Shown here: in pieces, positions 25,354 to 32,358 of the stretch
Position numbering within the stretch: the stretch's first letter is position 1
Layout of the letters: each line of letters opens with the position of its first letter
The notes under the pieces: model-generated
Database searches by the model: none
What the model saw: the letters and a program-made list of their open reading frames with translations, nothing else
What the model was told of the DNA's origin: nothing
Translations under genes and position numbers: made by a program
Source of the DNA: an uncultured Rhodospirillales bacterium
GTDB taxonomy: Bacteria > Pseudomonadota > Alphaproteobacteria > Acetobacterales > Acetobacteraceae
Reading direction: 5' to 3'
Length of the DNA: 64,000 nt
NCBI GenBank assembly: GCA_903924855.1
Contig: CAIYCW010000107.1
Location: 49,531 to 113,530, forward strand

Positions 25354-26868
25354 ATGCTCGATCGTTTTCGTCCGCTTCCGGCCCCGCGTGCCGCGCGCCT
25401 GGGCCGCCCGCTGATCATGCTGCTGCTGGCCGGTTCCATGCTGGCCGGGCTGCCGATGGCGGGCCATGCCGACACGGCGCTGAACAGCCAGGCCGCGGGT
25501 CCTGCTTCCTCCCACGTGCCGGATTTTGCCGATCTGGTGAATCGGGTGCGCCCGGCGGTGGTGTCCATCACCACCAAGATGGATGTGACCGATGCCGCCG
25601 ATGAGGAGGGCAATGCCGGTCCTGGGCTGCCGCATGGCATGCCGTTCGGGCTGCCCTTCGGCATGCCGGGGGCGCGGCCGCATGGCAGCGTACAGGCGCG
25701 CGGTTCGGGCTTCATCATCGATGCCTCGGGCACGGTGGTGACCAACAACCATGTGGTCAAGAACGCGAAGTCGATCAGTGTTCTGCTGTCCGATGGCACC
25801 GAACTGCCGGCGAAGCTGGTGGGCACTGATCCGCGCACCGATATCGCGGTGCTGAAGGTGAAGGCGGGTCATGCGCTGCCCTTCGTGGCGCTGGGCGATT
25901 CGGGCTCGGTGCGGCCGGGGCAGTGGGTGGTTGCGATGGGCAACCCGTTTGGCCTGGGCGGGTCGGTGACCGCCGGTATCGTCTCGGCGCTGGGCCGGGA
26001 TATCGGCTCCGGCCCGTATGACGATTTCATTCAGGTGGATGCGCCGATCAACCAGGGCAATTCCGGCGGCCCGCTGTTCACCCAGGATGGTGAGGTGGTG
26101 GGGATCAACACGGCCATCCTGTCGCCAAGTGGCGGGTCGGTTGGGATCGGCTTTGCCATTCCGTCCGCCATGGTGCGTGAGGTGACGCAGCAATTGCTGG
26201 CCAAGGGCAGTGTGACGCGCGGCTATCTGGGGGTTGAGTCGCAGAAGATCACGCCGTCGATGGCAGCGGCGCTGCATCTGCCGAAATCGGCGGCCGCAGG
26301 GGCTCTGGTGGCCAGCGTGGAGGCGGATTCGCCGGCGGCGCAGGCTGGTGTGCAGCCGGGGGATGTGATCTTGCAGGTTGGCGAGGCGCATGTGTCGCAG
26401 CCAAGGGATCTGGCGTTGGCGGTGGCGAGTGCGAAGCCTGGCAGCAGCGTGAAGCTGTCTGTGCTGCGGGACGGCACGCCGAAGGATCTGGATGTGACGC
26501 TGGCGAGCCTGAAGCCGGAGCAGACGGCGCGGGCCGATGAGGGCGGTGACGCCACGCCGCATGGCATTGGCGTGGCGCTGGGGGCGATCACGCCGGATGT
26601 GCGCGATCAGCTGGATCTGCCGAAGACCACCAAGGGTGTTGTGGTGGCCGGCGTGCGCAGCGGCTCGGCCGCCGAGCAGGCCGGTCTGCGCGCGGGGGAC
26701 GTGATCCAGGGTGTGGGCAACCATGAGGTGACCACGCCGGAGGACGCGGCCAAGGCGATCCGCCGGGCGCTGGAGAACGGCCACGGCACGGGCAGCGTGG
26801 CGCTGCGCGTGCTGCGCGACGGGCAGAGCGCGTTCGTGGCGATCAACCCGGGCGATGCGGAAGGCTGA
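25354..26868 (+). CDS. Do-like periplasmic serine protease (DegP/HtrA family)
   Basis: A 504-aa envelope protease/chaperone. An N-terminal basic stretch and hydrophobic segment (LIMLLLAGSMLAGLPMAGHA) form the signal peptide. The trypsin-like domain has the triad His in NNHVVKN, Asp in RTDIAVL and Ser in GNSGGPLF. Two PDZ domains follow (about residues 290-380 and 410-500). A Met/Gly/Pro-rich insert (GLPHGMPFGLPFGMPG) sits in the LA-loop region. ATG 25354 has AAGGA upstream; the track's upstream start adds unrelated residues. No clear sigma-E or sigma-32 promoter was seen. Confidence 0.93.
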   Translation: MLDRFRPLPAPRAARLGRPLIMLLLAGSMLAGLPMAGHADTALNSQAAGPASSHVPDFADLVNRVRPAVVSITTKMDVTDAADEEGNAGPGLPHGMPFGLPFGMPGARPHGSVQARGSGFIIDASGTVVTNNHVVKNAKSISVLLSDGTELPAKLVGTDPRTDIAVLKVKAGHALPFVALGDSGSVRPGQWVVAMGNPFGLGGSVTAGIVSALGRDIGSGPYDDFIQVDAPINQGNSGGPLFTQDGEVVGINTAILSPSGGSVGIGFAIPSAMVREVTQQLLAKGSVTRGYLGVESQKITPSMAAALHLPKSAAAGALVASVEADSPAAQAGVQPGDVILQVGEAHVSQPRDLALAVASAKPGSSVKLSVLRDGTPKDLDVTLASLKPEQTARADEGGDATPHGIGVALGAITPDVRDQLDLPKTTKGVVVAGVRSGSAAEQAGLRAGDVIQGVGNHEVTTPEDAAKAIRRALENGHGTGSVALRVLRDGQSAFVAINPGDAEG

Positions 26869-26905
26869 TCGGCCAGGGGGTTGGACAGGGGCTGGGACAA
26901 GGTGA

Positions 26906-26937
26906 AGGGCCGGCCGGGGGATGACCCGGCCGGTCCT
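26906..26937. terminator. Hairpin AGGGCCGGCCGGG-GGATGA-CCCGGCCGGTCCT
   Basis: A 13-bp stem with a single G-T wobble and a 6-base loop, 38 bp after the protease stop. It is very GC-rich and lacks a T tract. It sits between two converging reading frames and may end both. Confidence 0.6.
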
Positions 26938-26961
26938 GCTCGTTCTGGCGAAGGAGCTGCA

Positions 26962-27213
26962 TCAGGCGTGGCCTGCCATCCTGCCGGTGAGGGCGGGGTG
27001 GGGGGTGGCTGTCTGGTCGCAGCCGGTGACGCGGACCACAGCTGCGAGCAGGCGCAGCGCCTCCGCCCCGCCATGGTCGCGCAGATGGCCGAGATCCATC
27101 TCATGGGCCAGCAGCTCGGCCTGTTGCGCGATGGTTTCGGAGGCGCGCAACAGGGCCTGCTGGGTGAGATGGATTTGAATGTCGTCCGGCAGGACGTTCC
27201 AGTCTTGCAACAT
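26962..27213 (-). CDS. Small hypothetical helical protein
   Basis: An 83-aa ORF convergent with the protease gene. The predicted sequence is amphipathic and helix-rich (IQIHLTQQALLRASETIAQQAELLAHEMDLGHLRDHGG) with a natural residue mix, unlike the Arg/Gly-rich opposite-strand ORF. No family is recognised. The frame continues upstream without a start codon (LILPEWLQRDIAP), so the true start might be an unusual codon or the gene may be a truncated remnant. It lies 110 bp downstream of rlmB on the same strand. Confidence 0.45.
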   Translation of the reverse strand: MLQDWNVLPDDIQIHLTQQALLRASETIAQQAELLAHEMDLGHLRDHGGAEALRLLAAVVRVTGCDQTATPHPALTGRMAGHA

Positions 27214-27323
27214 CGGGGCGATGTCCCGTTGAAGCCATTCTGGCAGGATGAGCCGCGACCTGCGCGTGCGTTGGAGGGAGTTTCGCGGGGATGGGTTAAA
27301 AGAAGGTTGTTCGGGTGCGGTTT

Positions 27324-28391
27324 TCAGCGCCTGGTGAGTTCGTAGAGGGCAACGGTTGCCGCGGCTGAGACGTTGAGGCTGTCCACCGCGGAGCCGGCAG
27401 AGCCTGCCATCGGGATGCCGGCCAGTTCGTCGCAGGTTTCGCGGGTGAGGCGACGCATGCCTTCGCCTTCGCTGCCGAGCACCAGGGCCACGCGGCGCTG
27501 GGCGAGGTCTTTGCCGGAGAGCGGGCGGCCGGCGGCATCCAGCCCCACGGTCCAGCAGCCGGCGGCCTTCAGCGCCACCAGGGTGCGGGCGATGTTGACC
27601 GCGCGCAGCAGGGGGATGCGCTCCAACGCGCCGGAGGCGGCCTTGGCGAGGGCGCCGGTTTCATCGGGGGCGTTGCGGTCCTGGGTGATGACGCAGCAGG
27701 CGCCGAAGGCGAGGGCCGAGCGCATGATGGCGCCGATGTTGCGCGGGTCGCTGATCTGATCGAGCACGATGACGGGCCCTGGGCGTTCCATGGCCTGCAC
27801 CAGCGAGGGCGAGGCGAGCGGGTCGGCCAGGAGGGCGATGTTCTGGTGCACGACGTCGCGGCCGAGCAGCTGGTCGATGCGGGCGCGGTCGGTGTGGTCG
27901 ACCACGATGGGCCAGGGCTTGGGGGCGAGGGCGGCGAGGGCCTGTTCCGATTCCTCGGTGAGCACCAGGCGGCGCAGGCGGCGCTGCGGGTTTTGCAGGG
28001 CAGCCGCGACGGCGTGCAGGCCGTAGAGCCAGACCGTGCCGCGGGGCGTGTCCACATCGGGGCGGGGTTGTTCGGGGCGTGGCTCGCGCGCGGGCCTGCG
28101 GCCCTTGCCGAACGGGCGGTGGCCTTCGGGGGCGGGGCTGCGCGTCTCCGGGCTGCGCTCGGGCCGTGCGGCGAGGGAGAGCACCGGCCGCTCTGGTGTG
28201 CGCTCGGCCGGGGTTTCGGCCGCTGGGGCGGCTGGTTTGGCCGGCCTGCGGTCTTCGCGGGCGCGTTCGTCCCGCTTGTCCTGGGGCGGGCGGGGGGTGG
28301 ACGGGCGGGGGCCGCCGGCGCGGAAGGGTTTGCGGCCGGAGGGGGTCTTGCCGGGCGGGCGGCCGCCGGGCGGGGGAGAGGAGGAGCGCAT
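27324..28391 (-). CDS. rlmB: 23S rRNA (guanosine-2251-2'-O)-methyltransferase RlmB
   Basis: A SpoU/TrmH-family knotted methyltransferase (355 aa) that modifies 23S rRNA. Motif 1 is in LDQISDPRNIGAIMRSA (catalytic Asn/Arg), motif 2 VLGSEGEGM and motif 3 LNVSAAATVALYEL. The N-terminal 100 residues are a disordered Pro/Arg/Lys-rich extension, probably for RNA contact, before the substrate-binding domain (GTVWLYGLHAVAAAL). ATG 28391 has AGGAGGG 5 bp upstream. Divergent placement next to tRNA-Tyr is common in alphaproteobacteria. Confidence 0.92.
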   Translation of the reverse strand: MRSSSPPPGGRPPGKTPSGRKPFRAGGPRPSTPRPPQDKRDERAREDRRPAKPAAPAAETPAERTPERPVLSLAARPERSPETRSPAPEGHRPFGKGRRPAREPRPEQPRPDVDTPRGTVWLYGLHAVAAALQNPQRRLRRLVLTEESEQALAALAPKPWPIVVDHTDRARIDQLLGRDVVHQNIALLADPLASPSLVQAMERPGPVIVLDQISDPRNIGAIMRSALAFGACCVITQDRNAPDETGALAKAASGALERIPLLRAVNIARTLVALKAAGCWTVGLDAAGRPLSGKDLAQRRVALVLGSEGEGMRRLTRETCDELAGIPMAGSAGSAVDSLNVSAAATVALYELTRR

Positions 28392-28484
28392 CGCCCTCCT
28401 ATACGCGTGTGGGGCGCGCCCCACAAATCCTCGGGCTGCTTCGTTGACAGCGCCCCCCGGATCAGACTACCACCGCGCCCTGCC

Positions 28485-28570
28485 GGAAGGGTGCCCGAGT
28501 GGCTAAAGGGGGCGGACTGTAAATCCGCTGGCGTACGCCTACGTTGGTTCGAATCCAACCCCTTCCACCA
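28485..28570 (+). tRNA. tRNA-Tyr (GUA)
   Basis: An 86-base class II tRNA with CCA encoded: acceptor GGAAGGG/CCCTTCC, anticodon stem GCGGA/TCCGC with loop CTGTAAA (anticodon GTA), a variable arm (GGCGTACGCC) and T loop GGTTCGAATCC. It starts the tRNA-Tyr-Gly pair in front of the aminotransferase. Confidence 0.96.
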
Positions 28571-28618
28571 TTTCCTGTCGCAGCCACCGAAATTCCAGGC
28601 TAGCGTGCGCCGCGCTGA

Positions 28619-28692
28619 GCGGGTGTAGCTCAATGGTAGAGTCCCAGCCTTCCAAGCTGGCTGTGCGGGTTCGATTCCCGTCACCCGCTCCA
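28619..28692 (+). tRNA. tRNA-Gly (UCC)
   Basis: A 74-base tRNA with CCA encoded: acceptor GCGGGTG/CACCCGC, anticodon stem CCAGC/GCTGG with loop CTTCCAA (anticodon TCC), T loop GGTTCGATTCC. It is 48 bp after tRNA-Tyr and probably co-transcribed. Confidence 0.96.
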
Positions 28693-28712
28693 AAGCGCGC
28701 CCTGGCGTTTTG

Positions 28713-28745
28713 AAGGTTTTTTGGTTCTTTTTTTCAAAAAAGAAC
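28713..28745 (+). terminator. AT-rich repeated hairpin after tRNA-Gly
   Basis: Reads AAGGTTTTTTG followed by GTTCTTTTTT-TC-AAAAAAGAAC, a perfect 10-bp stem. It belongs to the dispersed hairpin family and lies 21 bp after tRNA-Gly in the same orientation, so it likely terminates the tRNA transcript. Confidence 0.65.
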
Positions 28746-28866
28746 ATTCCTGCTTTTTTGCAGAGTGTGGCCGTCGCCCCGTGGCCCGCATCATGCTTGG
28801 CTCCATCCCAGACATCACGACGGATTGACGCGTTTTTGCGGCGGTCCGCAGATCCGGAGCCAGACC

Positions 28867-30234
28867 ATGAACGCCAATTCGCCGCATGCCAGGGACATTG
28901 CCTATCTGGTGCATCAGCAGACCGATCTTGCGACCTATCAGCAGGAGGGCGGCGTGCTGATGGCCAAGGGCGATGGCGTGTATGTGACGGATGAGCACGG
29001 GCGACGCTATCTGGAGGCGATGGCGGGGCTGTGGTGTGCTTCGCTCGGGTTTTCCGAGAAGCGGCTGGCGGATGCGGCGTATAAGCAGCTGCTGGAGCTG
29101 CCGTATTACCACACGTTCTTTGCCAAGGGGCATCTGCCGAGCGTGGATCTGGCGGAGCAGCTGATCAGGCTGGCGCCGGTTCCGATGTCCAAGGTGTTGT
29201 TCCAGTGCTCGGGCTCCGAGGCGAACGACACCGCGATCAAGCTGGTTTGGTATTACCACAACGCGATCGGCAAGCCTGAGAAGCGCAAGATCATCGGCCG
29301 GGTGCGCGGCTATCACGGCAACACGGTGGCGTCGGTGAGTGTGTCCGGCCAGCCGCATATGGTGGCGGATTTCAACCTGCCGCTGCCGGGGTTCTTTCAC
29401 ACCGAGAACCCGAATTATTACCGGTTTTCCGAGCCGGGTGAGAGCGAGGCGGATTTTGCCACCCGCATGGCGCAGGCGCTGGAGGATCTGATCCTGCGTG
29501 AGGGGCCGGAGACGGTGGGGGCGTTCTTTGCCGAGCCGGTGCAGGGCGGGGGTGGGGCGATCACGCCGCCTGAGACGTATTGGGAGAAGATTCAGGCGGT
29601 TTTGCGCAAATATGACGTGTTGTTCGTGGCCGATGAGGTGATCTGCGGGTTTGGCCGCACCGGGCATATGTGGGGCTGCCAGACCTATAATCTGAAGCCG
29701 GACATGATCTCCTGCGCGAAGGCGTTGTCGGCGGCGTATCAGCCGATTTCGGCGCTGCTGATCGGCGAGAAGGTGCACCAGGCGATGCTGGATGAGAGCC
29801 GCAAGCTGGGCATTTTCGGCCATGGCTACACCTATGGGGCCCATCCGGTGGCCTGTGCGGTGGCGTTGGAGACGCTTGCGATCTATGCCGAGCGCGACAT
29901 TGTGGGGCATGTGCAGCGCGTGTCGCCGGCGTTTCTGAATGGGCTGGCGGCGCTGGAATCGCATCCGCTGGTGGGCAATGCGCGCGGCGTGGGGCTGATT
30001 GCCGGTGTGGAGCTGATGGCGGACAAGGCGAGCCGCACCCCGTTTGATCCGAAGCAGAAGGTGGGGGTGCTGGTGCAGGACAAATGCCTGGAGCAGGGGC
30101 TGATCGTGCGCGCGATCGGCGACCGCATTGCGTTCACGCCGCCGTTGATCATCACCGAGGCGCAGATCGGCGAGATGCTGGGGATGTTCCATGCGGGGCT
30201 GGATGCGGCCTGGGCGGCGTTGCAGGGCGCGTGA
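28867..30234 (+). CDS. Class III (omega) aminotransferase
   Basis: A 455-aa PLP-dependent aminotransferase of the class III family, which typically moves amino groups from omega-amino acids or diamines (GABA, beta-alanine, putrescine) to pyruvate. Features are SGSEANDTAIKLVWYY (near residue 118), the PLP-stacking YHGNT, Asp in VADEVICGFGRTG and the Schiff-base Lys in ISCAKALSAAYQPISA (near residue 285). ATG 28867 is 8 bp after a GGAG-like site. It occupies the place where tuf is usually found in alphaproteobacteria. The precise substrate is not determinable. Confidence 0.9.
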   Translation: MNANSPHARDIAYLVHQQTDLATYQQEGGVLMAKGDGVYVTDEHGRRYLEAMAGLWCASLGFSEKRLADAAYKQLLELPYYHTFFAKGHLPSVDLAEQLIRLAPVPMSKVLFQCSGSEANDTAIKLVWYYHNAIGKPEKRKIIGRVRGYHGNTVASVSVSGQPHMVADFNLPLPGFFHTENPNYYRFSEPGESEADFATRMAQALEDLILREGPETVGAFFAEPVQGGGGAITPPETYWEKIQAVLRKYDVLFVADEVICGFGRTGHMWGCQTYNLKPDMISCAKALSAAYQPISALLIGEKVHQAMLDESRKLGIFGHGYTYGAHPVACAVALETLAIYAERDIVGHVQRVSPAFLNGLAALESHPLVGNARGVGLIAGVELMADKASRTPFDPKQKVGVLVQDKCLEQGLIVRAIGDRIAFTPPLIITEAQIGEMLGMFHAGLDAAWAALQGA

Positions 30235-30319
30235 GGCGTGGGGGTGCGCGCTTGGGTTTGCGATGATTTGACGGGTTATTACGTTGCGGCGGGCCGGGCG
30301 CTGTGTTCTTGCTTCGTTC

Positions 30320-30985
30320 ATGGTTGTGCCGCAGAACATCGGGAGCGCCGGGCGCTTTTTTGAGATTGCCGAGGCCTTGTGCGCGGCGATTGGCAAGGCG
30401 GTGGGTGCTGGGTTCATTGCGGCCGTGCTGGCGGTGATGGTGGTGCGGCGCATTCAGCGCGTGCGGCGCGTGTTGCTGGTGCTGGAGGCGCGTTATCTGG
30501 CGGGGCGTGTGTTGCGCCGGCAGGTGACGCCGGTGGCGGTGGCGGCGCCGGTGGAGGCGGGATTGGCGGAGGCGGCTGAGGCCGCGCCGCCTGCACGCCA
30601 GGTGCCGGTGCGAAGGATGCCATTGCGGTTTGGCTGGCTGTGTCCGCTGGTGCCGGGGGAGGCTGCCTGTTTTGCCGGGCAGATGCGCGTGGTGCTGGCG
30701 GAGCCTGGCATGCAGGATCTGCTGGCGGCCTGCCCGCAGGCGGTGCGGCTGCTGCGGCCGCTGTGCCGGATGCTGGGCATTGAGCGTGCGGCCTATGTGC
30801 CGCCTTCTGCCTGGGCTGATGAGGAGGGCTGCGCTGAGCTGCGACCTCGGCGGAGGCTGCGCGTGCGGCGGCCGCGGATGCGCCGGGTGCCCCGGGAGAT
30901 CGAGGTGGATCTGGAGGCTGAGGATGCGCATTTCGCGTTCTCTGGTGTGCCACGACGGTTTCGGCTGCGGCCAAGGCCTGGATGA
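30320..30985 (+). CDS. Uncharacterised membrane-anchored FGWL/PLCR-family protein (paralog A)
   Basis: A 221-aa protein with one N-terminal hydrophobic helix (about residues 25-43, VGAGFIAAVLAVMVVRRI), a basic stretch, and a conserved C-terminal domain, LRFGWLCPLVPG...LLAACPQAVRLLRPLCRMLGIERA, followed by an Arg/Pro-rich tail. It is clearly paralogous to the minus-strand gene at 41662. No known family is recognised. I used ATG 30320; the track starts at an upstream TTG. A 12-bp tandem repeat (three GGATGAG units) overlaps the stop codon. It lies between the aminotransferase and tRNA-Trp. Confidence 0.72.
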   Translation: MVVPQNIGSAGRFFEIAEALCAAIGKAVGAGFIAAVLAVMVVRRIQRVRRVLLVLEARYLAGRVLRRQVTPVAVAAPVEAGLAEAAEAAPPARQVPVRRMPLRFGWLCPLVPGEAACFAGQMRVVLAEPGMQDLLAACPQAVRLLRPLCRMLGIERAAYVPPSAWADEEGCAELRPRRRLRVRRPRMRRVPREIEVDLEAEDAHFAFSGVPRRFRLRPRPG

Positions 30986-31015
30986 GCGTGGGGATGAGTG
31001 CGGGGATGAGTGCGC
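30980..31015 (+). repeat. Three 12-bp tandem repeats GGATGAGtGCGG
   Basis: Units GGATGAGCGTGG, GGATGAGTGCGG and GGATGAGTGCGC in tandem, spanning the stop codon of the preceding gene. Slippage could vary the gene end or the intergenic length. No regulatory meaning is evident. Confidence 0.6.
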
Positions 31016-31159
31016 GCTGAATGTTCCGGTGTGTGTTCGTTTTGATGTGGGCTTCCTGCAGGGCGTGTGGCAAAGGGCCTTGACTTCCGGGTCTCAACAT
31101 CCTTTTTTGCGCGTCCTGACGGTTCGCCGGTGGCTTCTGCCGCCAGGGGCGAGCGGGAT

Positions 31160-31236
31160 AGGGGCGTAGCTCAATTGGCTAGAGCGCCGGTCTCCAAAAC
31201 CGGAGGTTGCGGGTTCGAGACCCTCCGCCCCTGCCA
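31160..31236 (+). tRNA. tRNA-Trp (CCA)
   Basis: A 77-base tRNA with CCA encoded: acceptor AGGGGCG/CGCCCCT, anticodon stem CCGGT/ACCGG with loop CTCCAAA (anticodon CCA), T loop GGTTCGAGACC. It precedes secE-nusG, the conserved alphaproteobacterial order. Confidence 0.97.
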
Positions 31237-31355
31237 GCCCGTGACGGGTCCGATTGGACCTTGCTCCGGGCGCCCGCATGGCCTTCCCATGGCGGAGCCT
31301 TGTCTTTCGCACTCTTCTCTTTCTCTTCTTCCAGCTGCCAAAGGACTCCAGACCC

Positions 31356-31559
31356 ATGAGTGGCGCGCTTACGGCTCCGTTCAAATTCTTCCGCGAAGTG
31401 CGGGCTGAGGTGGCGAAGGTCACGTGGCCGTCGCGCAAGGAGACGCTGGTCACCACCGGTCTGGTGCTGGCGATGGCGGCTTTGGCCGCGATCTTCTTTT
31501 TCGTGGCGGACCAGGTTGTGGGCATTGGCGTTCGCCTGCTTTTCGGCGTTGGCCAGTAA
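31356..31559 (+). CDS. secE: Preprotein translocase subunit SecE
   Basis: A 67-aa single-span SecE, the short form typical of alphaproteobacteria, stabilising SecY in the translocon. The conserved amphipathic FFREVRAEVAKVTWPSRKETL precedes the membrane helix (LVTTGLVLAMAALAAIFFFVADQVVG). The start is ATG 31356 after AAGGA; the track start at 31254 adds an unrelated extension. It lies between tRNA-Trp and nusG. Confidence 0.95.
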   Translation: MSGALTAPFKFFREVRAEVAKVTWPSRKETLVTTGLVLAMAALAAIFFFVADQVVGIGVRLLFGVGQ

Positions 31560-31571
31560 GGAGCTCGGATC

Positions 31572-32102
31572 ATGGCAAAGCGTTGGTATGTGGTGCATGT
31601 CTATTCCGGCTTCGAGAAGAAGATCGCCCAGCAGATCAAGGAGCAGGCTGCCCAGAAGGGGTTGGCCGATCAAATCGATGAGGTGCTGGTGCCGTCCGAG
31701 AACGTGGTGGAGCTGCGCCGCGGGCAGAAGGTGAATGCCGAGCACAAATTCTTCCCCGGCTATGTGCTGGTGAAGATGGAGCTGTCTGACGATGCCTGGC
31801 ATCTGGTGAAGGACACGCCCAAGGTGACCGGCTTCCTGGGCACCAAGACGCGGCCGAGCCCGATCACCGAGGCGGAGGCGGACCGGATTCTGAAGCAGAG
31901 CACCGAGGGTGTGGAGCGCTCGCGCCCGGCGATTCTGTTCGAGATTGGCGAGCAGATCCGCGTGGCGGATGGCCCGTTCACCAGCTTCAACGGCACGGTG
32001 GAAGAGGTGGACGAGGAGAAGGGCCGCGTGAAGGTGAGTGTTTCGATCTTCGGGCGTTCGACGCCGGTGGAGCTGGAATACAGCCAGGTCGAGAAGGTTT
32101 GA
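31572..32102 (+). CDS. nusG: Transcription termination/antitermination factor NusG
   Basis: A 176-aa NusG with the N-terminal NGN domain (RWYVVHVYSGFEKKIAQQIKEQA, FFPGYVLVKMEL) and the C-terminal KOW domain (IRVADGPFTSFNGTVEEVDEEKGRVKVSVSIFGR). It binds RNA polymerase and links it to Rho or ribosomal S10. It follows secE by 12 bp. Unusually, it is not followed by rplK; a hairpin and repeats come next, then a convergent gene. Confidence 0.97.
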   Translation: MAKRWYVVHVYSGFEKKIAQQIKEQAAQKGLADQIDEVLVPSENVVELRRGQKVNAEHKFFPGYVLVKMELSDDAWHLVKDTPKVTGFLGTKTRPSPITEAEADRILKQSTEGVERSRPAILFEIGEQIRVADGPFTSFNGTVEEVDEEKGRVKVSVSIFGRSTPVELEYSQVEKV

Positions 32103-32109
32103 GTGTTGT

Positions 32110-32135
32110 GGCGGGATACCGATCGGTGTCCCGCC
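32110..32135. terminator. Hairpin GGCGGGAtACC-GATC-GGTgTCCCGCC after nusG
   Basis: An 11-position stem with one mismatch and a 4-base loop, beginning 7 bp after the nusG stop. It lacks a T run. It probably ends the secE-nusG transcript at the point where rplK would normally follow. The rest of the gap up to 32358 holds only the dispersed repeat at 32180. Confidence 0.6.
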
Positions 32136-32179
32136 CAACGAGCTGCGCGATCCGCTCAACTCGGAGAGCCAGGTCGTGG

Positions 32180-32213
32180 TTCGATGGATTGCTTCGCTTC
32201 GCTCGCAATGACG
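32180..32213. repeat. Dispersed intergenic repeat, second copy
   Basis: Matches the 34-base element at 9132-9165 except at one central position (CTTCGC versus CTGCGC). Same orientation as the first copy. It lies between nusG and the convergent HldE-like gene. Confidence 0.7.
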
Positions 32214-32358
32214 GTGGGTCATGGCATTTCTGGCGGTTGGATGCGCCCGCAGATCGTCATGGCAGGGACATTTTGGGTGGAGCTGCGGTCGGGTGGAGCG
32301 CGCGGCTCTGCTTGCCATGATGGGCTGGCTGGGCGGGGGTTATCCCATCCAGGCGCGC

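Noticed and set aside
26881-27345. 154-aa plus-strand ORF after the Do-like protease
   Set aside because: Composition is Gly/Arg-rich with no domain; the minus-strand 83-aa frame has a more natural residue pattern.
30982-31020. 12-residue ORF (MSVGMSAGMSAR) in the tandem repeat after the FGWL gene
   Set aside because: It is merely a reading of the 12-bp repeats, without a ribosome-binding site of note.
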